Below are positions 1 to 9,104 of a DNA stretch of 64,000 nucleotides, piece after piece. Origin of the DNA: Rhizobium sophoriradicis (GTDB taxonomy: Bacteria > Pseudomonadota > Alphaproteobacteria > Rhizobiales > Rhizobiaceae); assembly GCF_003939025.1 (NCBI RefSeq), contig NZ_RQIH01000009.1:1-64000 (forward strand), in the 5' to 3' direction. A program made the position numbers and the translations under genes. Position 1 is the first letter of the stretch; every line of letters starts with the position of its first letter. The notes below the pieces were generated by a model. The model had not been told where the DNA came from. It ran no database searches and saw only the letters and a list, made by a program, of their open reading frames with translations.

Positions 1-182
1 GAAAAGTTCTAGTTCCAGAGCTAGGCGCAGACATAGAAGCTCACAGCAGTTCATCGTGTCCGCTACCGATAGCCGACCGCTAAGCTGCTTCGCCAGATGG
101 GGTCTGCTTGTCGCTTACGTTCTTGCGGCTGTCAATCGGCGTCCAATATTCACCCCTTATCGGCATCCAATTTTGACCCCCT
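1..182. mobile_element. Probable end of an IS21-type insertion sequence running off the left edge
   Basis: The IS66 transposase reading frame stops resembling its family at about position 183, and the DNA to the left carries two near-identical 21-base units spaced 24 bases apart (137-157 and 161-181). Multiple short terminal repeats with a core like CCAATTTTGACCCC are known from IS21-family ends. I infer that such an element inserted into, or recombined with, the IS66 copy and extends beyond the window. No transposase gene of this element is visible here, so the family assignment is tentative. Confidence 0.4.
137..181. repeat. Two tandem 21-base terminal-type repeats, 24-base period
   Basis: Units 137-157 and 161-181 share TCGGC.TCCAAT.TT.ACCCC with three differences. 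This arrangement fits transposase-binding repeats at the end of an IS21-type element. Confidence 0.5.
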
Positions 183-1344
183 TGGTGGCGGATAGTCTTG
201 CGCCTGTCCGGCGGCGCTCCGCGGATGGCATTCTCGATGTCGTAGAGCTCGCCGATCCGGACAAGCGTTTCCTGGGCGATCGAATGCGTTCCGGGGCTGG
301 TGGTCAGATCGAAGAACTTGCGGCGGACATGCGCCCAGCACGCCGCCTCCTGGATGGCGGCGGGTTTGTCGGGTTGGGTTGCTTCATAGAGGTTGCGGAA
401 CCCGGCATAGCCATCGGCATGCAAGATGCCCGAGAAGTCTGCGAGGTGGGCTTTCGGATGCTCACCCTGCGATCCGGACTGTAGAAGTAGGCGACGCTGG
501 GTGGCGTCTTGTCTCCCCAAGGGCGACCGTCGCGAACGTAGCTCCACAGTCGCCCCGTCTTCGTCTTGCCCTTGCCAGGCTCCAGCACCGGTGTGTCGTC
601 GCCATGCAAACGGCTGCCGGCGAACACGTGCGCGCGCAGTTTGGCGACGAGCGGCTCGAGCAGCGCACCCGCCTTGCCGACCCAATCGGCCATGGTCGAA
701 CGGGAGAAATCGACGCCTTCCCGTGCATAAATCTCCGATTGCCGATAGAGAGGAAGATGATCGCAATATTTGGCGGTGAGCACCTGCGCGACAAGACCAG
801 CTCCCGGCTTGCCGCGCTCGATCGGCAGCGACGGCATCGGCGCTTTGATGTCGGTGTCGCAGCCCTTGCAGGTGAAGCCCGGCTGCACATGACGCACGAC
901 CCGGAAGGACGCCGGAACATAGTCGAGCACCTCGGTGACGGCCTCACCGTTGCGGATGAAGTCGGCCCCTCCGCAGGCCGGGCAGGCGCAAGCCGCCTGG
1001 TGAACCACCTCCTGTCGCGGCAGATGATCCGGCAATGGCTGACGGCTCGGCTTCGCCTTTTCTCGGCTGCCCGAGACGGAACGCGCAGAGACCTCAATCT
1101 CCGCCTCCGCTGCCTCGATGTCTTCCAACGCCAGCTCAAGCTGCTCGATCGAGCGTTCGATCTTCTCCGACGAGGTACCGAAGCGGGCCCGTTTCAGGAC
1201 GGCAAGCTGGGCCTTCAGCTTCTCGATCAAAGTGTCTCGCGAGCGCAGCCTCTGGCTTTGACGCGCCAGTTCTTCGGCCTGCGCGGCGATGATCGCGCGC
1301 AGGCTCTCGACGTCATCCGGCAGCTCGGAAAGGCCTTGTTCCAT
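183..1344 (-). pseudogene. tnpC: IS66 transposase TnpC, frameshifted and 3'-truncated
   Basis: TnpC is the DDE transposase of IS66 elements. The first 290 or so codons show the N-terminal leucine-rich coiled region (about residues 15-60), the zinc-finger block with the CPACGG motif, and the catalytic core beginning HGDDTPV. Near position 464 one G seems to be missing from a G run: the frame shifts, and the sequence continues in the next frame through GEHPKAHL and HADGYAGF, the second catalytic aspartate region. The C-terminal part with the catalytic glutamate is absent because the copy is cut at about 183. A typical TnpC is over 500 residues. Clearly dead. Confidence 0.85.
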
Positions 1345-1412
1345 GGCCGGAACGTATAGCTGATTTGGCCACAGATCACCAGCTATAGCAATGGAAACAT
1401 TGCATTTTTACC

Positions 1413-1622
1413 TCATGCGCTGCGCGTCGGCGCAGCGGTCCATGACGGCCGCCGCCAGTCGATCCCTTCCCACAGCATCGCCAGTTGCGCCGCCGTCAGC
1501 CGGGCTGTGCCATCGGCAGCCGAGGGCCACGGAAAGCGGCCCTTCTCCAGGACCTTGTAGTAAAGGCAGAAGCCCTGGCCATCCCAGAACAAAAGCTTGA
1601 TGCGTCACCCCGGTCCTATCAT
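1413..1622 (-). pseudogene. tnpB: IS66 accessory protein TnpB remnant
   Basis: The C-terminal 65 or so residues of TnpB are readable (LLFWDGQGFCLYYK, then GIDWRRP near the end). The ATG, which overlaps the tnpA stop, is followed after five codons by an in-frame TGA and by the core of the protein joined out of frame. Some 40 to 50 internal codons seem to have been deleted. TnpB is an accessory protein needed for IS66 transposition, so this is a second inactivating lesion in the element. Confidence 0.8.
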
Positions 1623-2025
1623 GCCTCTTCCACCGACCGGATCAGCGCCTTCAGCGTTTCTGGCGCAATCGAGGCATCGACTTTCAGGACGCGGCCACCT
1701 TTGCAGCCGATCTCAATGCGCGGCGGCTTTGCCGGCCGTTTCGCTGTGGCCTTCTCTGCTGCCGCGGCTCGATCTGTTCGCTTTGCGCATCCGGCCCGAT
1801 CAGAGCCACCGGCAACAGCCTCACGCCTGATCCACCCGACGACCTGATGTCCCGGCCAAGCTTTTTGCGCCAGGTGTAAATCTGCTGCGGGAGAATATCG
1901 TGCCGGCGGGCAATCTCGGCGACGCCAGAACCGCTCGTCTGAACCTCCTCCAGAATCCGAAGCTTGTCCTCGTCCGTCCAGACACGGCGGCGCTCGACGC
2001 CCGTCAGAATCTCAACCCGCCCCAT
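1619..2025 (-). pseudogene. tnpA: IS66 accessory protein TnpA, frameshifted
   Basis: The N-terminal half is the helix-turn-helix protein of IS66 elements: RRRVWTDEDKLRILEE, then IARRHDILPQQIYTWRKKL, a transposase-type HTH. Around 1780-1790 the reading frame is lost. In the next frame the normal C-terminus is still readable (IEIGCKGGRVLKVDAS) and stops at 1619, overlapping the start of tnpB. The lesion is a single small indel, so decay of this gene looks fairly recent. Confidence 0.8.
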
Positions 2026-2103
2026 AAGTTCACCCTTGGCTACGTCGCTAACTACGGAATTAGCGACTAACTTCAGTGCAATGGGCGAAATCTCAAAGGC
2101 TGC

Positions 2104-2119
2104 TTCACCGGACGCTTAC
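2104..2119. repeat. IS66 terminal inverted repeat (outer end)
   Basis: The plus strand reads TTCACCGGACGCTTAC, the reverse complement of the conserved IS66 terminus, about 80 bases upstream of tnpA as expected. It marks the exact boundary between the insertion element and the polysaccharide cluster. Confidence 0.8.
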
Positions 2120-2200
2120 TGTCTGGCAGTACAGCTGCTTGGAACTCGCAAGATGCAAGCGAGCGGACGCGTGCCTACTATCGCATCGTTCCTGGCGGAG

Positions 2201-4210
2201 CTACCGGAAGTCATTGGGCGGTAAGGGTTGAGCATTCCGGTCAGAATGAAAAATGGCATCGGCCAGCAAGGGCGCCACGAAGGCGGAGCCATCGCGCGAC
2301 AGATGACTGTCATCGATGTAAAGGCTTTTGTCGGCAACTATGATGGGACAACTGCCATTGCGGCAGAGCACCTCAAAAGGATCCACTATTTTAACCACGG
2401 GGTAGCTTCTGGCGAGCTTGGTGATGAAATCCACCTGTGCGTTGCGCAGAGTAAGCGGTTGTGAGGCATCAACGAGGCAGTTCGGTGTGCCCCAAGGCAA
2501 TGATCTTACGCAAGCGTGCGGATCAAGTGGCAGCTCTGGAAAATCAAGAATGTAAATGATTCTCTTGTTGGCTAATCTCAGGCGGTTGAACGTGGCACGG
2601 AAGGCTTTCTCGACGGCAGCGCTCTGTTCATCTGAAAGGGGGTTGACGAAGCGCCTGCCTGCCAGCACGACCGTGGAGATGTGAGGGTTCCCTACTACTT
2701 CGGCTAAAGCAGCGTTGATTACGTCGACGCATTCGGTAGTGCGGAATGGATAGCCATGGCTATGGATCGGTGCATCGAACACAGGCATGCAGGAGAAGCC
2801 GCCGATGTTCAGAAGGTTGCCATCACGGGCCGACACGAGAGGTGCCAACCCATCGTAGAACGACATGGCATGGGAGTCGCCGATCAAAGCCACAGTTGGG
2901 GGACGCTCTTCGGCGAGGTTGCAGAAACGGGATTTGATGTCGGGGTACGTTTTCCGGCAGATGCCGTTTTCAAATCGACCATCGAAGGAGAAATTCTCGG
3001 TATTGTTGATGAGCGCTGGAGGTCGAAACCGATCTAGCAATCCAGCATTGCCAATAGCCGCTACGGCGGCAACGCAGCATAGGCTGATCGCTAGCGTGCA
3101 TGAGCTGGCCGAAGGATAGTGCCTGAAAGTGACGTTTCGCAGCGGTCGCTCAACGGCTTGATATGTAGCGTAAGCAAGGCCGATGCTGATTGCAACTGCG
3201 ATGAGTCTAGTGGTCGACGGCGGAGTGTTGCCGACGACTATCCTAAGATATGTGAGGATCGGCCAGTGCCAAAGATATAACGGATAGCTGATCAAGCCGG
3301 TCCATACGAACGGCCGGCTGGCCAGAACCCGTTTGTTGAAGACGTTCCCTGTTCCGGCCGCGATAACACAAACGGCCCCTAGAACAGGCCAGAGTGCCGC
3401 CCGGCCGGGAAATGGACTTGTGCTGTTCAGCGCGTAGATTACGTGCAAAATCATCCCGAGCCCGATCATTGCGAGGATGTGCGGCAGCCAACAATGAAGA
3501 GAAAGGATTTGCTTTATCCTGGCTTCGGTCGCCATTAACAGGGCGCCGGCGAGCAACTCCCAGGCGCGGAGATATGGCAGGTAAAACGCCTCTTCAGGGC
3601 TCGACTTCAAAATCTGATGGCCCCAAATATATGATGCAATGGCGAAAGCCAACATGAATACAGGGATACATACCCGGAGCCGCGCCGCGCTGAGGGACAC
3701 AACCAGAATCGGGAAAAGAATGTAAAACTGTTCCTCGACGGAAAGAGACCATAGATGAAGCAGCGGCTTCATGTCTGATGCGCGATCGAAATATCCTGCC
3801 TCAGCAAGTAGTGAAAAGTTCTGCGCGAAAAAAGTCGACGCGACAATATGCTTCGTCAGCTGATCGAACTCCGGCTTCAGGAGGGCGGTATTCCCAGCTG
3901 CCAGCGTGACAAGCAGAACTATTATCAGTGCCGGAAAAATGCGGCGGATCCGCCTTCCGTAAAAATTGAGAAAGCTGAAAGAGCCATTGGCCGTTTGGTT
4001 CATTATGATTTTCGAGATCAGATACCCGGAGATCACGAAAAAGATGTCGACGCCGACAAATCCTCCCGGGGCAAGATCGGGGAAGGCGTGGAAAACGACC
4101 ACGGAAATGATCGCGATTGCTCTAAGGCCGTCAATGTCCGGTCGGTAACTTGGTTCGTTCACCGAGAACGTCTTTGTCTTTCCATAATCAGCAGTCGAAA
4201 GATCATCCAT
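2201..4210 (-). CDS. OafA-type membrane O-acyltransferase with C-terminal SGNH domain
   Basis: A 669-residue inner-membrane protein of the acyltransferase-3 family. The N-terminal 370 residues form about ten membrane helices and carry the family marks: YRPDIDGLRA leading to the putative catalytic His41, the GVDIFFVISGYLI helix (about 53-66), RRIRRIFPAL, and LSVEEQFY at about 156-163. The C-terminal part is a periplasmic SGNH-hydrolase-like domain with GDSH at 444-447 and a DDSH block at 633-636. Such fused enzymes transfer acetyl groups from the cytoplasm to surface polysaccharides. It lies downstream of sugar-modification genes on the same strand and probably O-acetylates O-antigen or exopolysaccharide. 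A second enzyme of the same design lies at 14979-16949. The acceptor is unknown. Confidence 0.9.
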   Translation of the reverse strand: MDDLSTADYGKTKTFSVNEPSYRPDIDGLRAIAIISVVVFHAFPDLAPGGFVGVDIFFVISGYLISKIIMNQTANGSFSFLNFYGRRIRRIFPALIIVLLVTLAAGNTALLKPEFDQLTKHIVASTFFAQNFSLLAEAGYFDRASDMKPLLHLWSLSVEEQFYILFPILVVSLSAARLRVCIPVFMLAFAIASYIWGHQILKSSPEEAFYLPYLRAWELLAGALLMATEARIKQILSLHCWLPHILAMIGLGMILHVIYALNSTSPFPGRAALWPVLGAVCVIAAGTGNVFNKRVLASRPFVWTGLISYPLYLWHWPILTYLRIVVGNTPPSTTRLIAVAISIGLAYATYQAVERPLRNVTFRHYPSASSCTLAISLCCVAAVAAIGNAGLLDRFRPPALINNTENFSFDGRFENGICRKTYPDIKSRFCNLAEERPPTVALIGDSHAMSFYDGLAPLVSARDGNLLNIGGFSCMPVFDAPIHSHGYPFRTTECVDVINAALAEVVGNPHISTVVLAGRRFVNPLSDEQSAAVEKAFRATFNRLRLANKRIIYILDFPELPLDPHACVRSLPWGTPNCLVDASQPLTLRNAQVDFITKLARSYPVVKIVDPFEVLCRNGSCPIIVADKSLYIDDSHLSRDGSAFVAPLLADAIFHSDRNAQPLPPNDFR

Positions 4211-4632
4211 GCACGGTCCCTTCCGCTAGAAGCTGATCGTACAAAACCCGCAGAAGATCAATCTTCTTTTTTGACGGCAAACGGCGTCTTCAGCGCAAAT
4301 CCGCATGTAATCTGTAGACCACCTATGAAGCGAGCGGATTTTTATGCCGGCCGCGGCTCGTCGTTGTACGCCGGCTCGCTTGCCCAGTCTCAGGTGGGAG
4401 GCATCAAAGCCACGAGACAAAGCAGATAAGTCGTCCATCGATCCGTGTTGCCTAGGTGGCTGCTTACCACGGCTTTCTATGAGATGGGGGCGGACGAAGG
4501 CGGCGCAGAAAAATGTGGAGGCAACGGCGTCGGCGCCCTCGCGGTAGGGGCCGTCGCCGTCATTCACGGGCGAGCAGCCCGTAACTGCCGGAATTGCCGC
4601 TCTATACCCATGCACCAGCCGTGTAGACTAGG
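4211..4632. other. Intergenic region, no gene recognised
   Basis: A 129-codon open frame exists on the minus strand (4226-4615), but its product looks like no protein I know, has irregular composition, and lacks a convincing ribosome-binding site. The stretch probably holds the promoter of the acyltransferase gene. Confidence 0.5.
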
Positions 4633-5025
4633 CTATCTGATCCGATTACAGCGAGCGTCGTTAAGGATCACCATATGCGTGCGCTCGCCCTCGAACCCAA
4701 TGCCGGTGACCACGATACGGTCGCGAGTGATGGAGGCGATTCTAACTCTTCGCATTCCATACTCTCGGGCATGATCCAATGCAACTTCAGGGTCACACGG
4801 ACCTAATCGAGGGTTGCGGCGATCAACGCGCTGCCGGCCCCGGCCCCGCTCCCCGCCCCGGTCCCAATGACGGCCGCCATCCCAATCACGGTCGCGATAC
4901 CGATCTCCGTCGTATTCTCGATGTCCACGCGGTCCCACATAGATCTCGAAATCTTGCGCCTGCGCGGGAGCTGCGAAAACCGTCAGGCACACGGCAATTG
5001 TGAGAAGTGCTTTCTTTGCGATCAT
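4633..5025 (-). CDS. Small secreted Arg/Asp-rich protein
   Basis: A 130-residue protein with a clear Sec signal peptide (MIAKKALLTIAVCL, cleavage likely after AQA at about residue 23). A low-complexity stretch rich in Arg, Asp, Gly and Trp-Asp pairs follows (about 33-68), then a compact C-terminal part (about 72-130) containing two cysteines (GPCDPE and NDARCN) that may form a disulfide. The start was chosen at the codon before the signal peptide, preceded by GGAGG; an in-frame start 13 codons upstream would spoil the signal sequence. Similar short secreted proteins are common and uncharacterised in rhizobia. Exported, function unknown. Confidence 0.65.
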   Translation of the reverse strand: MIAKKALLTIAVCLTVFAAPAQAQDFEIYVGPRGHREYDGDRYRDRDWDGGRHWDRGGERGRGRQRVDRRNPRLGPCDPEVALDHAREYGMRRVRIASITRDRIVVTGIGFEGERTHMVILNDARCNRIR

Positions 5026-5106
5026 GGCCCTTCGTGGCCTCCAGTTTGTCTGCTCATTTTCCAATTTTGCCTTTAGGTGCTTGAATGGAATCTGAACGGC
5101 CTGTGT

Positions 5107-5288
5107 TCAGCCCTTCGTAACTCGTGGCCGCTTCATCTCCGACGGCATCAGGCCGGCGTATTTTTTGCGGCAGTCGTAAAACGTCGCGTCCGAAATTCTC
5201 TTACTTGCAGCACACCGATCGGAGTTGCGTCCTCTGCCTGCTTTAGTACCAACGCGATTTGCGCTTCCGAAAACTTCGAGTTTTTCAC
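5107..5288 (-). pseudogene. IS3 (IS407-type) OrfA remnant
   Basis: The first 25 codons read KNSKFSEAQIALVLKQAED, the start of IS407-group OrfA. After an indel near 5215 the rest of the helix-turn-helix is readable in another frame (ISDATFYDCRKKYAGLMPSE), ending at a stop at 5107. OrfB and the inverted repeats are missing. A scar of an old insertion, on a different lineage from the IS3 element at 12644-14954. Confidence 0.8.
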
Positions 5289-5369
5289 CGAACTCTCCTC
5301 TTCTTCCCGCCAGGGATCATAAGTGGAAAATTCCAGTTCCAACTGGGCTAGTGTGCTGGGGCACGTCAT
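5289..5369 (-). pseudogene. Possible truncated third copy of the DPWEEE small-protein family
   Basis: The frame running into the IS3 remnant encodes LELEFSTYDPWREEE, which resembles the core FYDPWEEEFRRS of the 43-residue protein at 19179-19310 and the REEEFRRS core at 9337-9474. The match stops where the insertion-sequence remnant begins, as if the element had inserted into such a gene. The similarity covers only about ten residues, so it may be chance. Confidence 0.3.
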
Positions 5370-5688
5370 TGGATTCCCGCATTATGCGGGGTGACGAGAC
5401 GATGCCATAGGTCCTTGCCACAGAGTGAGGCAGGGGGCTGATGCAGAGGCCTCGCGACTTCCATGTGACGGATAAGATCCGTGCCGATTCTAGCCAGGGC
5501 GGCCTCGGACCAACATATGGAAATGTAGTACCCGACCCCGCGCATGAGAGTATTCCAGTGGTAGCGTAAATGCTCTGCTCCTTCTTTGCTCAACAGTCCG
5601 TCTTCAAAAGGCGAAAGACTCCTGCGCCGCCCAAAATGCTCTATCAGCAAAAGCGCCTCGCACCTTAACACCCGCAGGCCTTGATTTA
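5370..5688. other. Stretch without a recognisable gene
   Basis: A minus-strand open frame covers 5366-5809, but its upstream half overlaps, out of frame, the end of the decayed membrane protein at 5689-6879, and the rest matches nothing I recognise. I see only a short inverted repeat near 5380-5395 (CCCGCATTATGCGGG) and otherwise unassigned sequence. Confidence 0.5.
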
Positions 5689-6879
5689 TTACCGGCAGGC
5701 AAATGACTGGAGCGGCGCCGACCGGCTTTGCTGAGAATGGCTGAGGATCTGGGTGTAGTAGAATATTTGCTCTTGATCGCGGGTGAGGTCGGGCTTTACC
5801 TGCGTCCAATACTCACGCGTAGCAGCATCGACATCAGCAACCTTTGTTGTATGGCCGCCGAAAGAATTTCATACTTCGCCGCGCGTACGACGTGAGGCTG
5901 AACAAAGATGTCGAAGATTGCCACGGCGATCAGGAGTGTTAGCAAAAATGCCGTCTGCCGTCGCTGTGCAAAGGATCACAAGCTTTATAGGCCAAACCAC
6001 CAAAGATTACAGCCAAGAATAGTGAGCCGTAGCGGGTGTGGAGTTGCCAGAAAACATATCTGCCAGAGAACTGATCGATGAGCTCATGAGCGACCGCCGC
6101 ATGCAAAAACGGTATCGATCCCAGCCACACCGCAATGATGGTGCAGATGTTCAATACTTCGGTGGTGAGTGCGATGCCACTTACCCGACGTACGCGGGCG
6201 GAAACGTGTTCGTATAATTGGATCCTGCTTGAGGGAAGGGCGACGGCGACAAAAATGACGATAAGCGCCGCGAGATTGGTGACGCCCACGGTACTAAAAT
6301 AGCTCGGCGTTGAACGAACAAACTTCAGGGAGAGGAGAGGGTCGCCGAGTCAACCGGTCGGCTTTTCGAAGAACGCAGCAAGGGCGGCACATGTCACCTC
6401 AGTCGCTGCAACGGCAATAGTTCTCCTGCCGCCGCCTCGACCTGTGGCGACCAGAAGGATAGCCAGGGTAAAGATGAATGCCTGCGACCACCGGAAAGCC
6501 GAAATGAAAGCGTCGGCATCGAAAGCCAATTCAGAATCTGGCAGGAGCTTGAGTCGGAACAACCCGCCCCAGATAGCAGACATAAGTGTGTAGATGCTGA
6601 TGTAGTTATATAGTAGGATCATCCGGGAAGCGAAGCTCGCTTCAGTATCCCCGGCATCGTTGATCGAAACACAGGAGACGAGGGTGTGGTATGTGGATTT
6701 GAACATATCAGGCGTCGCTGCCGTCAAACCGGAGATCACGTAGTATAAATTATCGTCGCCAGCCGAAAGGTTGTCAGAAAATTGAGTGTCGCGAAATACG
6801 ACACAAAAGCTAAAAGGCCGAGCGTCAATCCGACTCGGGCGAACTTATTTTGCCAGGCGGCGTAGGTGGGGTGGTCCAC
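5689..6879 (-). pseudogene. Decayed GtrC-like multi-membrane protein, paralogue of 17159-18607
   Basis: Three frame-shifted stretches align in order with the intact 482-residue protein at 17159-18607. Near 6750-6879: FATLNFLTTFRL followed by DDNLYYVISGL. At 6350-6740: FKSTYHTLVSC and GDTEASFASR. At 5950-6290: VDQFSGRYVF-type sequence (IDQFSGRYVFWQLHTRYGS). The C-terminal QEQIFYYTQ block matches EEQIFYYSQ and ends at a stop at 5689. The middle (paralogue residues about 170-290) is deleted. It lies directly downstream of the methyltransferase, GtrA and glycosyltransferase genes, the place where a serotype-specific GtrC transferase would sit. The loss may have changed the surface glycan. Confidence 0.85.
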
Positions 6880-6904
6880 TTGATTTTGCGCGCCCTGCAA
6901 CGGA

Positions 6905-7630
6905 CTATTCCGGCCGCTGCAAAACGGCTACGAGGCTGAGGCCTGGCCCCGGCAGTATTTTATCGACTGCGGCTATTACCGGTATGAGCATGTTAATCAG
7001 TTTGAGCTGGCTGCTTTTAAACGTCTTTGAGAAATTACTTTTATGATTTTTCCTGCGCTTGTATGCCATTGAGCCAATAACGTTGATGTGGCGCAAGAGG
7101 CACACCTCCAAACCTGAAGAAGCCGCAAGCGCTCTTAGCGTCTCTTCTTCGTATCTGCGGTAATGGCCAGAGGCGAGGTCGATTTGGCTGTAGAGGGCTT
7201 CCTGCGCGGGAACTTTTATAAGCGCATGTCCGCCGGGCTTGAGTTTCGAGTGGACCTTTCTGAGAAATGCCAAGTCATCTTCAAAATGCTCTACGACGTC
7301 CATCATTACGATCGCGTCTGCACCGCCATCCAGTTCCTCCCAGTCGCCCAGTAGATCAACATTCAAAGTTTCGACATTGCCATATCGAGATTTCAATACA
7401 CGCAGCAGATCGGGATCGTGATCGACTGCAATGACTCTCGAGGCCCGATCGATATATGTTCCAATCCCGAACCCCGCCCCAGCGGCAAGCTCCACGACCT
7501 TGCCTCGCAAATATGGTCTCAGCGCAGCGTAGGTCCATTTGTAATAATTCGGCAGCAGGGCCATTTTGCTCTGCGCAGAAACATATGAAGCATTACTTGT
7601 GGCGAAATCAGTTTGGTTTGGGGACGTCAC
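6905..7630 (-). CDS. Class I SAM-dependent methyltransferase
   Basis: A 241-residue soluble enzyme. Motif I VELAAGAGFG lies at about 46-55 and the acidic end of strand 2 at AVDHD (about 68-72). The DVVEHFEDD block near 110-118 is typical of Methyltransf_11/23 proteins, followed by LKPGGHALIKVP. The C-terminal 50 residues are basic and hydrophobic (INMLIPVIAAVDKIL), suggesting membrane contact. It sits between the GtrA gene (6 bases away) and the decayed GtrC-like gene on one strand, so I expect it to methylate a sugar or lipid-linked glycan. Rhizobial O-antigens often carry O-methyl sugars, but the acceptor cannot be read from sequence. Confidence 0.85.
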   Translation of the reverse strand: MTSPNQTDFATSNASYVSAQSKMALLPNYYKWTYAALRPYLRGKVVELAAGAGFGIGTYIDRASRVIAVDHDPDLLRVLKSRYGNVETLNVDLLGDWEELDGGADAIVMMDVVEHFEDDLAFLRKVHSKLKPGGHALIKVPAQEALYSQIDLASGHYRRYEEETLRALAASSGLEVCLLRHINVIGSMAYKRRKNHKSNFSKTFKSSQLKLINMLIPVIAAVDKILPGPGLSLVAVLQRPE

Positions 7631-7636
7631 GTCTGT

Positions 7637-8068
7637 CTACCTTCTCTCGAGAAGCGGATGATTATCGCCGCGATCCGGACGTGTAAATATAAGATACTTC
7701 TGCACAGCGAATTTTGCAGCGAAGGAGCATACCAGTGTGATAATCAAAGCAACGGCGTAATTGGTGCCCAATTTCGTCAGGAGCAAAAACACCCACAATT
7801 CCGCGAGGCGAAAGAAGCCGCTCGATATCAGAAACCCAATAAGCTGTCGCTTGATAACTCCGTCGCTCCTGAACACGAACAGGCGGATGGACACAAAGTT
7901 GAGTGCGAAGGCGCAGATGAGACCGATCCCAACGGCCAAGGTATCCCCTAGCCCAACTATCTCGTGAAGGGCGACCGGCAAGCCGAAGGATACCGCGGCG
8001 CTGGCGATGGTTGCGAGGCCATAGCGGACTAATTCTTCGAGCCGGCGCCGCTGGTGCTGTGCGCCCAT
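7637..8068 (-). CDS. GtrA-family membrane protein (putative polyprenyl-phosphate-sugar flippase)
   Basis: A 143-residue protein with four membrane helices. The GtrA signature is seen in LVRYGLATIASAAVSFGL (N-terminal helix), FALNFVSIRLFVF (helix 2 and loop) and CSFAAKFAVQKYLIF near the C-terminus. GtrA proteins are thought to flip undecaprenyl-phosphate-sugar to the periplasm for O-antigen glucosylation. I placed the start at the ATG at 8068. A longer version from 8152 would overlap the divergent glycosyltransferase leader and adds sequence unlike the family. It is divergently arranged with the GtrB-like gene at 8196. Confidence 0.85.
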   Translation of the reverse strand: MGAQHQRRRLEELVRYGLATIASAAVSFGLPVALHEIVGLGDTLAVGIGLICAFALNFVSIRLFVFRSDGVIKRQLIGFLISSGFFRLAELWVFLLLTKLGTNYAVALIITLVCSFAAKFAVQKYLIFTRPDRGDNHPLLERR

Positions 8069-8195
8069 CTTTTGCCTGCTCGATCTGCTCACGCCTTCGT
8101 ATCTCCAACTGTTGACGACGCCACCGTTAGCAGTTGAGCCTATTATCATCAATCGCTATAGGATTGCGCCCACAGATTCAGCGAGAGAGAAAACT

Positions 8196-9104
8196 TTGGA
8201 ACAGAAGAAGCTCGTCGTCATAGTCCCCGCTTATAATGAAGCGGCATCCATCGATGCTACTGTGCGAGGGCTTCAGACATGTGCCCCGGCACTGCGAGAT
8301 ATTGGAATCGCGCTTGCCATATTCGTCATCGATGACGGTTCACGGGATTCGACGGGAGCGATCGCGACGGCTGCTGGGGCAGACAGAGTAATCCGCCACG
8401 CAAAAAATCGAGGTTTAGGCGCCGCAGTCCGCACCGGCCTGCGCGCCGCTAAGGCAGCCGACAGCGATATCGCTGTTAAGTTCGACGCCGACCTACAACA
8501 CGAGCCGCTGGATATTGTCTCATTGATACAGCCGGTATTGCGTGATGAGGTCGACGTCGTTTACGGTGACCGGTTTGAACAAATTTCTTACCGCATGCCT
8601 ATCGTGAGGCGCATCGGCAACAAAATGTTCACGTGGCTTATGAGGACTTTGACCCGCTGGGATGTTACAGACAGCCAACCCGGGATATTCGCCGTCAACA
8701 GAGAATATCTCGGGGTCTTCCGTCTGCCAGGCGACTACAACTACACCCAACAGATCCTGCTTGACGCCTATCACAAGGGGATGCGGTTCGCTCAAGTCCC
8801 GGTGCAATTCAACGTGAGGAAAACAGGCAGGTCATTCGTGTCTTTGAGGTATCCTGTCAAAGTTTTGCCGCAGTTGGTCATGGTCCTTATCGGGGTTGCT
8901 CCGCTTAAAATCTTCGGCACGATCGGTTTATTCTTTCTGTTCATTGCTGGCGTCGTTTCGGTTTCGCAAGTCACTGATTACTTTCTTTCCGCCGCTTCGA
9001 AGCCGATCGAAAATGTAAACCTGGTTCTGGGGTTGCTGTTTTTTGGTCTTCAGTCTTTGTTCTTTGGGCTCTTGGCGGCGCTTATAAATGAGAGAAACGG
9101 CTAG
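8196..9104 (+). CDS. GtrB/DPM1-like polyprenyl-phosphate glycosyltransferase (GT2)
   Basis: A GT2 enzyme of about 302 residues. The N-terminal Rossmann-like domain starts VVIVPAYNEAASID. DDGSRDST binds the nucleotide sugar, and FDADLQHEP supplies the metal-binding DxD-type motif. DSQPGIFAVNR and the basic VRKTGRS region follow. Two C-terminal membrane helices (about 225-250 and 275-295) match GtrB-type enzymes, which load a sugar onto undecaprenyl phosphate at the cytoplasmic face. No ATG fits: the TTG at 8196, just before the first conserved strand and after GAGAGA, is the likely start, and the frame is open back to a TTG at 8112. Paired with the divergent GtrA gene. The sugar is unknown. 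Confidence 0.85.
   Translation: MEQKKLVVIVPAYNEAASIDATVRGLQTCAPALRDIGIALAIFVIDDGSRDSTGAIATAAGADRVIRHAKNRGLGAAVRTGLRAAKAADSDIAVKFDADLQHEPLDIVSLIQPVLRDEVDVVYGDRFEQISYRMPIVRRIGNKMFTWLMRTLTRWDVTDSQPGIFAVNREYLGVFRLPGDYNYTQQILLDAYHKGMRFAQVPVQFNVRKTGRSFVSLRYPVKVLPQLVMVLIGVAPLKIFGTIGLFFLFIAGVVSVSQVTDYFLSAASKPIENVNLVLGLLFFGLQSLFFGLLAALINERNG

Larger units (their letters stand above)
183..2119 (-). mobile_element. Decayed, truncated IS66-family element
   Basis: Three consecutive minus-strand reading frames match the classic IS66 order tnpA-tnpB-tnpC, and the tnpA-side terminus is intact: reading inward on the minus strand from 2119 it begins GTAAGCGTCCGGTGAA, the typical IS66 inverted repeat. The opposite terminus is missing, because tnpC is cut at about 183 by foreign sequence. 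All three genes carry frameshifts or deletions, so the element cannot move by itself. The eight bases after 2119 would be one half of the usual 8-bp target duplication, but the partner copy is not in the window. Confidence 0.85.

Noticed and set aside
4226..4615. 129-codon minus-strand open frame
   Set aside because: No ribosome-binding site, irregular composition, no resemblance to known proteins.
5366..5809. 147-codon minus-strand open frame
   Set aside because: Its first third overlaps the true (decayed) C-terminal frame of the GtrC-like gene, and the rest is not recognisable.
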